Shown: piece after piece, positions 18,223 to 27,705 of the stretch
How positions within the stretch are numbered: position 1 is the first letter of the stretch
Layout: the number at the start of each line of letters is the position of its first letter
NCBI RefSeq assembly: GCF_022899355.1
Contig: NZ_JALJCK010000004.1
Location: 62,001-126,000, forward strand
Direction of reading: 5' to 3'
Source of the DNA: Shinella yambaruensis
Lineage (GTDB): Bacteria; Pseudomonadota; Alphaproteobacteria; Rhizobiales; Rhizobiaceae
DNA length: 64,000 nucleotides
Notes under the pieces: model-generated
What the model saw: only the letters and a program-made list of their open reading frames with translations
Told to the model about the DNA's origin: nothing
Databases searched by the model: none
Program-made: the position numbers and the translations under genes

Positions 18223-19305
18223 ATGGTTTTGAAGAGATCTCCGGGTCCTGACAGTCAGGCGGCGCTCGACGAGCGTTCGGGCGAAATCTTCCGCCGCATC
18301 GTCGAGAGCTATCTGGAAAGCGGCGAGCCGCTCGGCTCGCGCAACCTGTCGCGCATCCTTCCCATGTCGCTCTCGCCGGCCTCGGTGCGCAACGTGATGA
18401 GCGACCTCGAGGAGCTCGGCCTCATCTATTCGCCGCATATCAGCGCCGGGCGGCTGCCGACGCAGCTTGGCCTGCGTTTCTTCGTCGATGCCTTCATGCA
18501 GGTGGGCAACATCTCGCCGGAGGACCGCGCCTCGATCGAGCGCCATGTGCGCCCGCACGGCCAGAAGCATACCGCCGTCGAGACCATGATGAACGAGGCG
18601 AGCCAGGCGCTGTCCGGCATGTCGCGCGGCGCGGGCCTCGTCATCACCACGAAGAACGACGCCGTGCTGAAGCATGTCGAGTTCATCCGGCTGGAGCCGA
18701 CCAAGGCGCTGGTCGTGCTGGTCGGCGATCACGACCAGGTAGAGAACCGCATCATCGAACTGCCGGCCGGCGTCACCAGCTCGCAGCTCACGGAGGCCGC
18801 CAACTTCCTCAACGCTCATCTTGCCGGCAACACGCTCGTGGAAGCGCGCTCGCAGCTCGAACGGCTGCGCGGCGAAATCAGCAGCGAGCTGGACAAGCTG
18901 TCGCAGGATCTCGTCGAGCGGGGCCTTGCGGTCTGGTCCGGCGGCTTCGACGAGGGTAAGCCGACGCGGCTGATCGTGCGCGGCCGGGCGAACCTCTTGG
19001 AAGGCCTTGCCGGCGCCGAGGATATCGACCGCCTGCGCATGCTCTTCGACGACCTGGAGCGCAAGGACAGCCTGATCGAACTCTTGAACCTTGCCGAGAC
19101 AGGCCCGGGCGTGCGCATCTTCATCGGCTCGGAGAACAAGCTCTTCTCGCTGTCCGGCTCCTCGCTCATCGTCGCACCCTATCGCGACAGCGACGACAAG
19201 ATCGTCGGGGCCGTCGGCGTCATCGGGCCGACGCGGCTCAACTATTCCCGGATTGTGCCCATGGTGGACTATACGGCCCAGCTGATCTCGCGGCTTTCGC
19301 GCTGA
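18223..19305 (+). CDS. hrcA: Heat-inducible transcription repressor HrcA
   Basis: A 360-residue repressor that binds CIRCE elements upstream of chaperonin operons and is itself folded by GroEL. The N-terminal winged helix includes [20 protein letters not shown] and [18 protein letters not shown], followed by [11 protein letters not shown], a signature of the family. The C-terminal GAF-like part ends [17 protein letters not shown]. Followed by grpE, the usual pairing. Confidence 0.97.
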   Translation: MVLKRSPGPDSQAALDERSGEIFRRIVESYLESGEPLGSRNLSRILPMSLSPASVRNVMSDLEELGLIYSPHISAGRLPTQLGLRFFVDAFMQVGNISPEDRASIERHVRPHGQKHTAVETMMNEASQALSGMSRGAGLVITTKNDAVLKHVEFIRLEPTKALVVLVGDHDQVENRIIELPAGVTSSQLTEAANFLNAHLAGNTLVEARSQLERLRGEISSELDKLSQDLVERGLAVWSGGFDEGKPTRLIVRGRANLLEGLAGAEDIDRLRMLFDDLERKDSLIELLNLAETGPGVRIFIGSENKLFSLSGSSLIVAPYRDSDDKIVGAVGVIGPTRLNYSRIVPMVDYTAQLISRLSR

Positions 19306-19397
19306 ATGCCCGCAATCCGGGCATCGGCCCTTGATTTTTCGGGATCAAAGCTCGATATCGGGCCAAACCCCTTAAAAGATGCAATTCGGAGTACGTC

Positions 19398-20021
19398 ATG
19401 ACCGACGAGAGCAAGAAACACGGACCTGACGAAGCGGTAGAGAGCACCATCGCCGCCGACACATTCGCGCCGGAGGAGGCGACTGCCGAGGCGGCCGCCC
19501 CGGCGGAGCCGGATCCGGTCGATGCCCTGCGGGCCGAAAACGCCGAACTCAGGGACAAGTACCTGCGCCTCGCCGCCGAGATGGACAACCTGCGCCGGCG
19601 CACCGAGCGTGACGTGAAGGACGCCAAGTCCTATTCCGTCGCCGGCTTCGCCCGCGACATGCTGGCCGTGTCCGACAACCTGCGCCGCGCGCTGGATGCC
19701 ATTCCGGCCGAAGCGCAGGCCGCCGAAGACACCGGCCTGAAGGCGCTGGCCGAGGGCGTGGAGATGACCGAGCGCTCCATGCTCGCAGCGCTCGAACGCC
19801 ACGGCGTGCGCAAGCTCGACCCGATCGGCGAGAAGTTCGATCCGAACTTCCACCAGGCCATGTTCGAAGTGCCGAACCCGGACGTCGCCAACAACACGGT
19901 CGTGCAGGTCGTGCAGGACGGCTACGTCATCGGCGAGCGCGTGCTGCGCCCGGCCATGGTCGGCGTTTCCAAGGGCGGCCCGAAGGCGCTCGCCGGCGAG
20001 GCGAGCACCGCGCAGGCCTGA
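19398..20021 (+). CDS. grpE: Nucleotide exchange factor GrpE
   Basis: A 207-residue co-chaperone that releases ADP from DnaK. The acidic, Ala-rich N-terminus (about 1-45) leads into a long coiled coil ([20 protein letters not shown]) and a C-terminal beta domain with [17 protein letters not shown] and [16 protein letters not shown]. It lies 92 bp after hrcA and ends at a strong terminator. Confidence 0.97.
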   Translation: MTDESKKHGPDEAVESTIAADTFAPEEATAEAAAPAEPDPVDALRAENAELRDKYLRLAAEMDNLRRRTERDVKDAKSYSVAGFARDMLAVSDNLRRALDAIPAEAQAAEDTGLKALAEGVEMTERSMLAALERHGVRKLDPIGEKFDPNFHQAMFEVPNPDVANNTVVQVVQDGYVIGERVLRPAMVGVSKGGPKALAGEASTAQA

Positions 20022-20042
20022 TCGGCAGACGACAGGACAAAG

Positions 20043-20074
20043 AAAACCGGCGGTCGCAAAACCGCCGGTTTTTT
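20043..20074. terminator. Terminator of grpE, probably bidirectional
   Basis: AAAACCGGCGGT-CGCAA-AACCGCCGGTTTTTT, perfect stem between convergent grpE and ptsN. Confidence 0.9.
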
Positions 20075-20094
20075 CATGTGCATTCCATAAAACG

Positions 20095-20559
20095 CTAGGC
20101 CGCGTTCGATGCCTGTTCCTCGCTGAGGCAGGCATAGATGGCGCTCTCGCTGTCGGAGGCGCGCAGCTTTGCGACCATTGCCGGGTCGCGCAGCACGCGG
20201 GCGATGCGCGACAATGCCTTGAGGTGGTCCGCGCCGGCGCCTTCCGGGGCCAGAAGCAGGAAGACGAGGTCGACCGGCTGGTCGTCCAGCGCCTCGAAGT
20301 CCACGGGGGTTTCGAGCCTCGCGAAGAGACCGGTGATCTGCGAAAGCTCCTTCAGCTTGCCGTGCGGGATGGCGATGCCATTGCCCACGCCGGTCGAACC
20401 GAGCCGCTCGCGCTGAAGGATGACGTCGAAGATCTCACGTTCCGGAAGACCGGTGATCTTTGCCGCTTTTGTCGCCAGCTCCTGAAGCAGCTGCTTCTTG
20501 GAATTGGCCTTCATCGCCGGAATAATCGCACTCTGCTGCAGCAAACCTGCCAATGCCAT
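20095..20559 (-). CDS. ptsN: PTS IIA-like nitrogen regulatory protein EIIA-Ntr
   Basis: A 154-residue EIIA of the nitrogen PTS. The phosphoryl-accepting histidine is H66 in GIAIPHGKL. In this branch of the family it relays phosphate from PtsP/NPr and controls K+ transport, nitrogen and carbon balance rather than sugar uptake. It is the last gene of the rpoN-hpf-ptsN series, a widely conserved order. Confidence 0.96.
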   Translation of the reverse strand: MALAGLLQQSAIIPAMKANSKKQLLQELATKAAKITGLPEREIFDVILQRERLGSTGVGNGIAIPHGKLKELSQITGLFARLETPVDFEALDDQPVDLVFLLLAPEGAGADHLKALSRIARVLRDPAMVAKLRASDSESAIYACLSEEQASNAA

Positions 20560-20596
20560 GCTTTTGTCCTCGTGCGCTGGGTGAAGGGATTGAAGA

Positions 20597-20624
20597 AGCG
20601 TGGCGCCCGTCCCGGCGCCACGCT
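20597..20624 (-). terminator. Strong hairpin between hpf and ptsN
   Basis: AGCGTGGCGCC and GGCGCCACGCT form a perfect 11-bp stem with a 6-nt loop just after the hpf stop. The downstream strand is only modestly T-rich (TTCTTC), so it may attenuate or stabilise rather than fully terminate. Confidence 0.5.
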
Positions 20625-20632
20625 CCCGTCAC

Positions 20633-21208
20633 TCAGCCTTTGATATTGGCTGCGTCGATCCAGCCAATATTGCCGTCGTTGCGTCGGTAGACGATATTGA
20701 GCTGCTCCGACCCGGCGCTGCGGAAGAGAAGGACCGGCTCGTCCGTCATGTCGAGCGCCATGACGGCGCTGGCGACGGACATGGTCCTGAGTTTCTTCGT
20801 GCTTTCCGCAACGATGGTCGGCGCATAGTCCTCGGGAAGCTCGTCGTCTTCGTCGGGGACCGAATCCATCACCGTGTAAGCCACTTCTGCAAAGGCATCA
20901 TGACCATTGCCGTTGTGGTGATCCTTGAGCTTGCGCTTGTACCGACGCAGGCGCTTCTCGATCCGTTCGGAGGCCGATTGGAAGGCCGCCAGGGGATCGT
21001 TCGCTTCGCCATTCGCCTGCAAGGCCATGCCGGTATCGAGGTGCACCTTGCAATCGGCACTGAACCGCGACCCCGCTTTTTCCACGGTAACCTGGCTCGA
21101 ATATCCTCCGTCGAAATATTTGGTTACGGCCTCTCCCACCTGCTCTTCAATACGCTGGCGGAAGCTGTCGCCGATTTCCATATGTTTTCCGGATACACGC
21201 ACACTCAT
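20633..21208 (-). CDS. hpf: Ribosome hibernation promoting factor, long form
   Basis: A 191-residue long HPF that binds the 30S subunit and dimerises ribosomes into 100S particles in stationary phase. The N-terminal S30AE domain begins MSVRVSGKHMEIGDSFRQRI and includes KVHLDTGMALQANG; a basic linker (RLRRYKRKLKDHH) leads to the C-terminal dimerisation domain (VLLFRSAGSEQLNIVYRRND). The start at 21208 follows AGGAAACCTCC; the frame extends 11 codons further upstream. The 249-bp gap to rpoN presumably holds its own promoter. Confidence 0.95.
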   Translation of the reverse strand: MSVRVSGKHMEIGDSFRQRIEEQVGEAVTKYFDGGYSSQVTVEKAGSRFSADCKVHLDTGMALQANGEANDPLAAFQSASERIEKRLRRYKRKLKDHHNGNGHDAFAEVAYTVMDSVPDEDDELPEDYAPTIVAESTKKLRTMSVASAVMALDMTDEPVLLFRSAGSEQLNIVYRRNDGNIGWIDAANIKG

Positions 21209-21432
21209 GGAGGTTTCCTCTCTTTCGTGATTTGCGTGCAACAGTCTATTCCAACCTTATCCACGTTCCAAGCTTTTCACGCATGCACTGGTTTTTGTGA
21301 CGCACGCTTCAGAAAAGCGGGGATATGTCTGGAGTTCCGGCCTGCCTTCCCTTCGAAAGTGGGGCGCGCATTAGCCCGTCCCGCCAGTGAAGTCAATTCC
21401 CGGGTTCACGCATTCTTAACGTCTGTCATATG

Positions 21433-21454
21433 AAAACGCCGGTTCTCCGGCTTT
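21433..21454 (-). terminator. Terminator of rpoN
   Basis: On the minus strand GCCGG-AGAA-CCGGC is followed by GTTTTC, just after the rpoN stop. Confidence 0.65.
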
Positions 21455-21457
21455 GTT

Positions 21458-23020
21458 TCACGAGGTGGCGGCCTTGGCGAGCGCCCGCTTCTCCCGGCGC
21501 CGCTGCACGGAGGAGGGGATGTTCATCGCCTCGCGGTATTTCGCCACGGTGCGGCGGGCAAGATCCACGCCCCCCTCGCGCAGGGCACCTACGATGTCGT
21601 CGTCGGAGAGCACCGCGTCGGGGGATTCCTGCGCGATCATGGCGCGGATGCGGTGACGCACGCTTTCGGCCGAATGGGAATCGCCTCCCTCCGCTGAGCC
21701 GATCGAGACGGTGAAGAAATATTTCAGCTCGAACAGGCCGCGCGGCGTCAGCATGTATTTGTTCGAGGTGACGCGGCTCACCGTCGATTCGTGCATCTTG
21801 ATCGCCTCGGCGACCGTCTTCAGGTTCAAGGGGCGCAGATGGTCGACCCCGTGCATCAGGAAGGCATCCTGCTGGCGCACGATCTCGCTCGCCACCTTCA
21901 TGATGGTGCGGGCGCGCTGGTCGAGGCTGCGGGTCAGCCAGTTGGCCGTCTGCAGGCATTCGTTGAGGAAGCCGGAATCGGCGCTGTCGCGGCTCGTGCG
22001 GCTGGAGACGGAGGCGTAGTAGTCGCGGTTGACGAGGACGCGCGGCAGCGTCTCGGCATTGAGCTCGACATGCCAGGTTCCGTCCGGCGCGGCGCGCACG
22101 ACGATATCGGGCACCACGGCCTCCGAGGCGCCCGTCTCGTAGCGCGTGCCGGGCTTGGGGTCGAGCTTGCGGATCTCCGCCAGCATGTCGACGAGGTCTT
22201 CCTCGCCGACGCTGCAGAGCTTCTTCAGCGTGGCGAAATCGCGCCGGGCGAGCAGTTCGAGATTGTCGACGAGCACCGCCATCGCCGGGTCGAGCCGGTC
22301 CTTCGCCTTCAGCTGGATGGCGAGGCATTCGCTGAGCGAACGGGCGAAGACGCCGGGCGGGTCGAGTTCCTGCAGGCGGTAGAGCACGCGGTCGATGTCG
22401 GCCATCGGCTTGCCAAGGCGCAGCGCCGTCTCGGCCGTGCTGCCCTGGAGATAGCCGGCATCGTCGAGCTGGTCGACGAGATGCTGGGCGACCAGCCGGT
22501 CGACCGGGTCGGGCAGGAGGAAGGGAATCTGCTCGTTCAGCACGTCGCGCAGCGTCTTGCGGGTTGCCACGAAGTCGTCGAGGTCGTAGCCCTCGCCATC
22601 CTCGCCGCCGCCGGGCATGGATTTCCACTGGCCGATGAGTTCCGGCGCATCGGCCGCGCGCGGGCCGGCATCGTCGGGAAAGACGTTGTCGAGGCCGCCA
22701 TCGAGCGTTTCGGGTGCGCTGCCCGCGCTGCCGTTGGTCGCGCTGTCGTAGAGGTCCGGCTGGAACCCGTCCTCGCCGCCGCCTTCGGCATGGCCGCGGT
22801 CCTCGCCCGGCAGGGCATAATCCTCGCCGCCCTGCTCGCCGTCCCGTCCGCCTTCATCGCCGGAGGCGATCTCCAGGAGCGGATTCTTCTCAAGTTCCTG
22901 CGCGATGAACTGGTTGAGCTCGACATGCGTCATCTGCAGGAGCTGGATGGACTGCATGAGCTGGGGTGTCATCACCAGCGACTGGCTTTGGCGCAGGAAA
23001 AGGCTGGCTGCGAGTGCCAT
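21458..23020 (-). CDS. rpoN: RNA polymerase sigma-54 factor RpoN
   Basis: A 520-residue sigma-54 that directs RNA polymerase to -24/-12 promoters of nitrogen, C4-dicarboxylate and other genes, with enhancer-binding activators. The Gln-rich region I (LRQSQSLVMTPQLMQSIQLLQ) is followed by an acidic region II (about 50-130), the core-binding domain, an HTH and the RpoN box ARRTVAKYRE at 488-497. It lies between lptB and hpf, the classic proteobacterial arrangement. Confidence 0.98.
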   Translation of the reverse strand: MALAASLFLRQSQSLVMTPQLMQSIQLLQMTHVELNQFIAQELEKNPLLEIASGDEGGRDGEQGGEDYALPGEDRGHAEGGGEDGFQPDLYDSATNGSAGSAPETLDGGLDNVFPDDAGPRAADAPELIGQWKSMPGGGEDGEGYDLDDFVATRKTLRDVLNEQIPFLLPDPVDRLVAQHLVDQLDDAGYLQGSTAETALRLGKPMADIDRVLYRLQELDPPGVFARSLSECLAIQLKAKDRLDPAMAVLVDNLELLARRDFATLKKLCSVGEEDLVDMLAEIRKLDPKPGTRYETGASEAVVPDIVVRAAPDGTWHVELNAETLPRVLVNRDYYASVSSRTSRDSADSGFLNECLQTANWLTRSLDQRARTIMKVASEIVRQQDAFLMHGVDHLRPLNLKTVAEAIKMHESTVSRVTSNKYMLTPRGLFELKYFFTVSIGSAEGGDSHSAESVRHRIRAMIAQESPDAVLSDDDIVGALREGGVDLARRTVAKYREAMNIPSSVQRRREKRALAKAATS

Positions 23021-23171
23021 GCGGACGCTCTACTCCCCGGGAAAGCGGCCTCCGGCCGGCGTGGCGGGGCGGCGAAATCCAACTGGCCCAAAAATTGCTT
23101 TTTTGATGGGTTTGGTCAAGCGCCAGCCGTAAACTTGGTGAAAATCGCGGCGTGCATGCGCACGGCTTGCG

Positions 23172-23981
23172 TCAGAGGCTGAAATTGTCGCCAAGATAGA
23201 GGCGGCGCACATCCGGATTGGCGACGATGTCGTTCGCCCGGCCATGGGTCAGCACTTCGCCGGCATGGATGATATAGGCCCGGTCGATGAGGCCGAGCGT
23301 CTCGCGCACATTGTGGTCGGTGATGAGAACGCCGATGCCGCGCGAGGTGAGGTGGCGTACCAGCGCCTGGATGTCGGCGACGGAGATCGGATCGACGCCG
23401 GCAAAAGGTTCGTCGAGCAGCATGAAGGTCGGGTCGGTGGCGAGCGCCCGGGCGATCTCGAGGCGGCGGCGCTCGCCGCCGGACAGCGCGATGGCCGGTG
23501 ACTTGCGAAGATGCGAGATCGAGAACTCGGCGAGCAGGCTGTCGAGCTTCTGCTCGCGCCGCGCCTTGTCCTTGTCGTGCACTTCCAGCACGGCGCGGAT
23601 GTTCTCCTCCACCGTCAGCCCGCGGAAGATCGAGGCTTCCTGCGGCAGATAGCCGACGCCGAGGCGGGCGCGGCGATACATCGGCATGGTCGTGACGTCG
23701 TTGCCGTTGATCTCGATCGAGCCCGCGTCGACCGGCACGAGGCCCGTGATCATGTAGAAACAGGTCGTCTTGCCCGCGCCGTTCGGGCCGAGCAGGCCGA
23801 CCGCCTCGCCGCGGCGCACGACGAGCGACACGCCGTTGACGACACAGCGGTCGCGGTAGCTCTTGGTCAGCCCGCGGGCAATGAGGGTCCCGTCGTAGCG
23901 CGAAAGGTCGACGCTGCGCTGGGGCTCCTGCGCGGCCTTCCTGGGGCGGCGCGTCAGGCGGGTGAGCAAAGAGGAGGACAC
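23172..23981 (-). CDS. lptB: LPS export ABC transporter ATP-binding protein LptB
   Basis: A 269-residue ATPase of the LptB2FG complex that extracts lipopolysaccharide from the inner membrane. Walker A GPNGAGKTT begins at residue 65, with the ABC signature LSGGERRRLEIARAL near 166, Walker B FMLLDEPFAGVDP and the H-loop ITDHNVRE. A 30-residue N-terminal extension precedes the ATPase core. It is the third gene of the lptC-lptA-lptB operon, 6 bp after lptA. Confidence 0.97.
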   Translation of the reverse strand: MSSSLLTRLTRRPRKAAQEPQRSVDLSRYDGTLIARGLTKSYRDRCVVNGVSLVVRRGEAVGLLGPNGAGKTTCFYMITGLVPVDAGSIEINGNDVTTMPMYRRARLGVGYLPQEASIFRGLTVEENIRAVLEVHDKDKARREQKLDSLLAEFSISHLRKSPAIALSGGERRRLEIARALATDPTFMLLDEPFAGVDPISVADIQALVRHLTSRGIGVLITDHNVRETLGLIDRAYIIHAGEVLTHGRANDIVANPDVRRLYLGDNFSL

Positions 23982-23987
23982 GCTATA

Positions 23988-24551
23988 TCAGTTCGTCTGC
24001 TTGCGGGACTTCGGATCGAGCTGGATCATGACGCGGCCGCCGCAGGCGTCGAGCTTGGCCTCGCCGGTGCGCATGGTCACCGTGAGCTGGCAGCCGACGA
24101 AGACGTTCTTGCCTTCCGACAGCACGACCTTCTCGCCCTTCAGCAGCAGCGTCTCGTTGACGAGGTTGAACGTGCCGGTGTCGGCCGTCGCTTCCTGCGT
24201 GCCGGACTTCAGGTAGACCTTCTCCGAAACGTCGATCTTCTCGATATCCGCATCGCCGCTGGCCACCGAGCCGCCGCTGCTGGCGGCGTAGTAGACGACC
24301 ATCTTGCCTGCCTGCAGCGTCGTCGTGCCCTGCACGACCTTCACATTGCCGGTAAACTCGGCCTTGTTCTCCTGGTCGCGGATTTCCAGCTTGTCGCTCT
24401 GGATCTGGATCGGCTTGTCGTTCGACAGCTGCATGCCCTTCATGCGGCTCGACGTCTGCTGGGCGTCCGCAGGAACCGAGATCAGCGCAAGACCTGCGGC
24501 AAGAACGGAAATGCTGGCGGCCCGGAGCGGGGCGGAAAGAGTGGCGAACAT
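23988..24551 (-). CDS. lptA: Periplasmic LPS transport protein LptA
   Basis: A 187-residue OstA-fold protein that forms part of the periplasmic bridge carrying LPS to the outer membrane. A signal peptide (AASISVLAAGLALISVPADA) is followed by the beta-jellyroll repeats KPIQIQSDKLEIRDQENKAE and FTGNVKVVQGTTTLQAGKM. The start MFATLSAPLR at 24551 gives a normal signal peptide and leaves a 7-bp gap to lptC; the longer frame would overlap lptC. Confidence 0.93.
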   Translation of the reverse strand: MFATLSAPLRAASISVLAAGLALISVPADAQQTSSRMKGMQLSNDKPIQIQSDKLEIRDQENKAEFTGNVKVVQGTTTLQAGKMVVYYAASSGGSVASGDADIEKIDVSEKVYLKSGTQEATADTGTFNLVNETLLLKGEKVVLSEGKNVFVGCQLTVTMRTGEAKLDACGGRVMIQLDPKSRKQTN

Positions 24552-24558
24552 GGCGCTC

Positions 24559-25227
24559 TTACTTTTCTCGGTTGCGGATGGCGGCAGGATCGACATCGAC
24601 GACGACCTTGCCTTCGAAGACGACGACCCGGCCTTTATCCGTCATTCTCAGCGACTGCGCAACAATGGATGCTTCGCGCGAGCGGATGGAAACCGGCTCC
24701 TGTGTCGACATGTTGCCGCCGTCGATATCCAGATGGGCCGAACGGAAGGCGGCTTCAAGGCCGGTGTTGAGGCTGATGGTGAAGGGGGCGATCATGTCGA
24801 GCAGGTTCTTGCCGCGATCGTAGACGCCGGTCGCGGCGACCACTTCCGCGATCGTGGTCTCGTTGACCGGCATCTTCGCCGTGATGTTCTCCAGCGTGAT
24901 GACGTCGGGCTGCTTCATGTCCTGCAGCGCGCGCTCGGCCTTCATGGAATAGCTGATGCCGTCGTCGTTGCGGCCGGAAATCGCCGGATTGCGCATGACG
25001 ATCTTGCCGTCCTCGATGGTGGCGCTTTCCACCTGCAGGTTGGACGGGACATAGGTGCGCACGATCGACACGACGGCGAAGACAAGGCCGATGACGATGG
25101 CGGCGACCGGCAGGGCGACCTTCAGCACGCGCACACGGGCGGAATGCCGCGCCGCGAGGCGGTAAGCCTCGGCGGAAGCGCCTGTGCCCTGTGCACCCGA
25201 CGGTGCTTCTGTCACGGTGTCCAGCAT
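24559..25227 (-). CDS. lptC: LPS export protein LptC
   Basis: A 222-residue bitopic inner-membrane protein that hands LPS from LptFG to LptA. One transmembrane helix (LKVALPVAAIVIGLVFAVVS, about 35-55) follows a 34-residue cytoplasmic part, then a periplasmic OstA-like domain (MVRNPA-type strands, ENITAKMPVNE). The start at 25227 has a GCAGG-type ribosome-binding site. First gene of the lpt operon, divergent from sppA. Confidence 0.9.
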   Translation of the reverse strand: MLDTVTEAPSGAQGTGASAEAYRLAARHSARVRVLKVALPVAAIVIGLVFAVVSIVRTYVPSNLQVESATIEDGKIVMRNPAISGRNDDGISYSMKAERALQDMKQPDVITLENITAKMPVNETTIAEVVAATGVYDRGKNLLDMIAPFTISLNTGLEAAFRSAHLDIDGGNMSTQEPVSIRSREASIVAQSLRMTDKGRVVVFEGKVVVDVDPAAIRNREK

Positions 25228-25439
25228 TGTGCCTGCTATATTAAAGTGCCGAATGGCGTTCGCTGCGAAACGGCGGGCCACTGCGGATAACGGGCCCCAT
25301 ATGGCGATTATTCCTCAACAAACAATGTCTGCCCAGGAAAGTTCAGCGACGAATTGCCATTTGCGTCTGGAATGCCATATCGATAGGGCCTTCGGCAAGC
25401 CACCTTGCAACCGGTGGCCACCAGAGTTGAGGACAGGGA

Positions 25440-26390
25440 ATGGATCACGCCGCCATCGCCGACCGCCGGCAACTACGCCGCAAGCTCACCTTCTGGCGGA
25501 TCGCCGCCATCGGGATCGTGCTCCTCGCCGTCTTCGCCGCGGCCGCCTTGCGCTGGCCGGGCAGCGGGGCACGCGACCATATCGCCCGCGTCGACATCAG
25601 CGGCATCATCCGGGACGATACCGAACTCCTGGAGCGCCTCGACCGAATCGCCCGCAACGACCGGGCGAAGGCGCTGGTCGTGACGATCTCCTCGCCCGGC
25701 GGCACCACCTATGGCGGCGAGGTGATCTTCAAGGCGCTGCGCAAGGTGGCGGAAAAGAAGCCCGTCGTCTCGGACGTGCGCACGCTCGCCGCCTCCGCCG
25801 GCTACATGATCGCGACGGCCGGCGATACGATCGTCGCGGGCGAAAGCTCGATCACCGGTTCCATCGGCGTGCTCTTCCAGTATCCGCAGATGAAGGAGCT
25901 GATGGACAAGATCGGCGTCTCGCTGGAGGAGATCAAGTCCGCGCCGCTGAAGGCCGAGCCCTCGCCGTTCCATCCGGCAAGCGAGGAGGCCAAGACGATG
26001 ATCCGCGCCATGGTGATGGACAGCTACGACTGGTTCGTCGACCTCGTCGTCGAGCGCCGCAAGCTGCCGCGCGCCGAGGTGCTGCGCCTTGCCGACGGCA
26101 GCATCTTCACCGGCCGTCAGGCGCTTGCCGCCAGGCTCGTCGACCGGCTCGGCGGTCCGCAGGAGATCCGCGCCTATCTCGACGAGCGCAAGGTGCCGGC
26201 CGACCTTCCCTTCGTCGATTACCGGCCGGCGAACCGCTCCGGCTTCTTCTTCATGGGCGCCAGCCTGCGCGAGTTCGCTCGCTCCATCCTCGGCCTGCCG
26301 CTCGACCTTCAACCGACGATCGAAAAGCTGACCGGCGAAAAGTTGTTTCTTGACGGTCTGGTCTCGGTTTGGCAGGTTGATCGCGATTGA
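25440..26390 (+). CDS. sppA: Signal peptide peptidase SppA-like serine protease (S49)
   Basis: A 316-residue membrane-anchored S49 peptidase that degrades signal peptides left in the membrane. One N-terminal transmembrane helix (about 19-38) leads to the periplasmic domain with TISSPGG (82-88), the nucleophile S119 in AASAGYMIA and the likely general base K171 in IKSAPLKAE. The single-domain length is the short form found in most bacteria. It is followed 27 bp later by ihfB. Confidence 0.93.
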   Translation: MDHAAIADRRQLRRKLTFWRIAAIGIVLLAVFAAAALRWPGSGARDHIARVDISGIIRDDTELLERLDRIARNDRAKALVVTISSPGGTTYGGEVIFKALRKVAEKKPVVSDVRTLAASAGYMIATAGDTIVAGESSITGSIGVLFQYPQMKELMDKIGVSLEEIKSAPLKAEPSPFHPASEEAKTMIRAMVMDSYDWFVDLVVERRKLPRAEVLRLADGSIFTGRQALAARLVDRLGGPQEIRAYLDERKVPADLPFVDYRPANRSGFFFMGASLREFARSILGLPLDLQPTIEKLTGEKLFLDGLVSVWQVDRD

Positions 26391-26417
26391 AAAACAAGAA
26401 TTTTTGAGGGGGATACA

Positions 26418-26717
26418 GTGATCAAGTCGGAACTGGTTCAGATTGTCGCCGCGCGCAATCCCCACCTTTACCACCGCGACGTCGAGAACATCGTCAACGC
26501 GGTGCTCGATGAGATCACCGATGCGCTGGCCGGCGGAAACCGGGTGGAGCTGCGCGGCTTCGGCGCCTTCTCCGTCAAGAACCGCCCCTCCCGTTCGGGG
26601 CGCAACCCGCGCACGGGCGATGCGGTCTTCGTCGAGGAGAAGTGGGTTCCCTTCTTCAAGACCGGCAAGGAGCTGCGCGAGCGGCTGAACCCCGGCCAGG
26701 CCGACCAGGACGACTAA
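26418..26717 (+). CDS. ihfB: Integration host factor subunit beta
   Basis: A 99-residue HU/IHF-family DNA-bending protein. GTG start with GAGGGGG upstream. The body matches IHF-beta: [19 protein letters not shown] and [20 protein letters not shown], with the DNA-intercalating proline in GRNPRTGD. It works as a heterodimer with IHF-alpha in transcription, recombination and sigma-54 activation. Confidence 0.97.
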   Translation: MIKSELVQIVAARNPHLYHRDVENIVNAVLDEITDALAGGNRVELRGFGAFSVKNRPSRSGRNPRTGDAVFVEEKWVPFFKTGKELRERLNPGQADQDD

Positions 26718-26761
26718 AGCGCGGGCGCCCGAACGGCGCCTTGCGCCAGAAAGGCGACGCC

Positions 26762-27106
26762 ATGATCAAGAGAGTAGTCAACATCCTCGTGCTCATCCCG
26801 ATCGGCATCGTGCTGATCGTGCTGTCGGTGGCGAACCGGCAGCCGGTGACGCTGGCGCTCAACCCGTTCCGACCGGAAGACAGCGTGCTCTCCGTCACCG
26901 CGCCCTTCTTCGTCTATCTCTTCCTCGCGGTGATCCTCGGCCTGGTGATCGGCTCGCTCGCCACCTGGTTCACCCAGGGCAAGTACCGCAAGCGCGCCCG
27001 CATCGAGGCGAGCGAGGCCGTCAAGTGGCACAGCGAGGCGGAAAAGCACAAGACACGCGCCGAAGCCATCGCCTCGCAGGCGGTGCTGCCGGCTTCCGGC
27101 AAGTAG
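26762..27106 (+). CDS. LapA-domain (DUF1049) inner-membrane protein
   Basis: A 114-residue protein with two transmembrane helices (about 4-24 and 48-72), the second leading to a charged cytoplasmic tail with coiled-coil character (YRKRARIEASEAVKWHSEAEKHK). This is the lipopolysaccharide assembly protein A fold. It follows ihfB by 44 bp, matching the ihfB-lapA order seen in many proteobacteria. In enterobacteria LapA helps control LpxC turnover with LapB; no LapB is encoded here. Confidence 0.85.
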   Translation: MIKRVVNILVLIPIGIVLIVLSVANRQPVTLALNPFRPEDSVLSVTAPFFVYLFLAVILGLVIGSLATWFTQGKYRKRARIEASEAVKWHSEAEKHKTRAEAIASQAVLPASGK

Positions 27107-27122
27107 GCGCGCGCCGCGCGCC

Positions 27123-27572
27123 TCAGGCCGTGCCCCCGTTCAGCTTTGCGCCGAGATCGGCGAAGAACTGCGTCGCGAGCTTCTTCGACGTCGAATCGAT
27201 GAGGCGTGAGCCGAGCTGGGCGAGCTTGCCGCCGATCTGCGCCTTGACGTCGTAGGAAAGGATCGTGCCGTCGCCATCCTCGGTGAGCCGCACGTCCGCG
27301 CCGCCCTTGGCAAAGCCGGCGATGCCGCCCTTGCCCTCGCCGGAGATCGTGTAGCTCTCGGGCGGGTTGAGGTTCGACAGCGTCACCTCGCCGCTGAAAT
27401 TCGCGGAGACGGGACCGATCTTGATCTTCACCGTCGCTTCCAGCTCGTTCGGCGATTTCATGGTGAGCGACTGACAGCCCGGGATGCAGGCCTTCAGCAC
27501 GTCCGGATCGTTGAGCGCCGCCCAGACGGCCTCGCGCGGCGCGGCAATGCGTTCTTCGCCGGACATGTTCAT
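27123..27572 (-). CDS. CoxG-like SRPBCC protein
   Basis: A 149-residue protein of the START/Bet v1-like SRPBCC fold, closest to the CO dehydrogenase subunit G (CoxG) family: ERIAAPREAVWAALNDPDVL and ACIPGCQSLTMKSPNELEA, then GEVTLSNLNPPESYTISGEG. CoxG anchors the CODH to the membrane, but no cox genes lie nearby, so a role in CO oxidation here is doubtful. It is probably a lipid- or ligand-binding protein. Confidence 0.85.
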   Translation of the reverse strand: MNMSGEERIAAPREAVWAALNDPDVLKACIPGCQSLTMKSPNELEATVKIKIGPVSANFSGEVTLSNLNPPESYTISGEGKGGIAGFAKGGADVRLTEDGDGTILSYDVKAQIGGKLAQLGSRLIDSTSKKLATQFFADLGAKLNGGTA

Positions 27573-27705
27573 GATCGATCCTCCCTTGTCGGACCAAAAC
27601 TATCGCAATCGGAAAGCGCTTTGCCAAGTGGGGGAGGGATGGTATGGGGACCGCTTGTTTTCCGGCGCTGCCGGTGAGAATTCAACCGACGACGGACGAT
27701 CGATC

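Noticed and set aside
21257-21265. TTATCCACG, a near match to a DnaA box, upstream of hpf
   Set aside because: Single site with one mismatch and no cluster; no sign of an origin here.
21209-21457. EcfG-type stress promoter (GGAAC...GTT) before hpf
   Set aside because: GGAAC is present on the minus strand but the GTT lies about 22 bases away, too far for the usual spacing.
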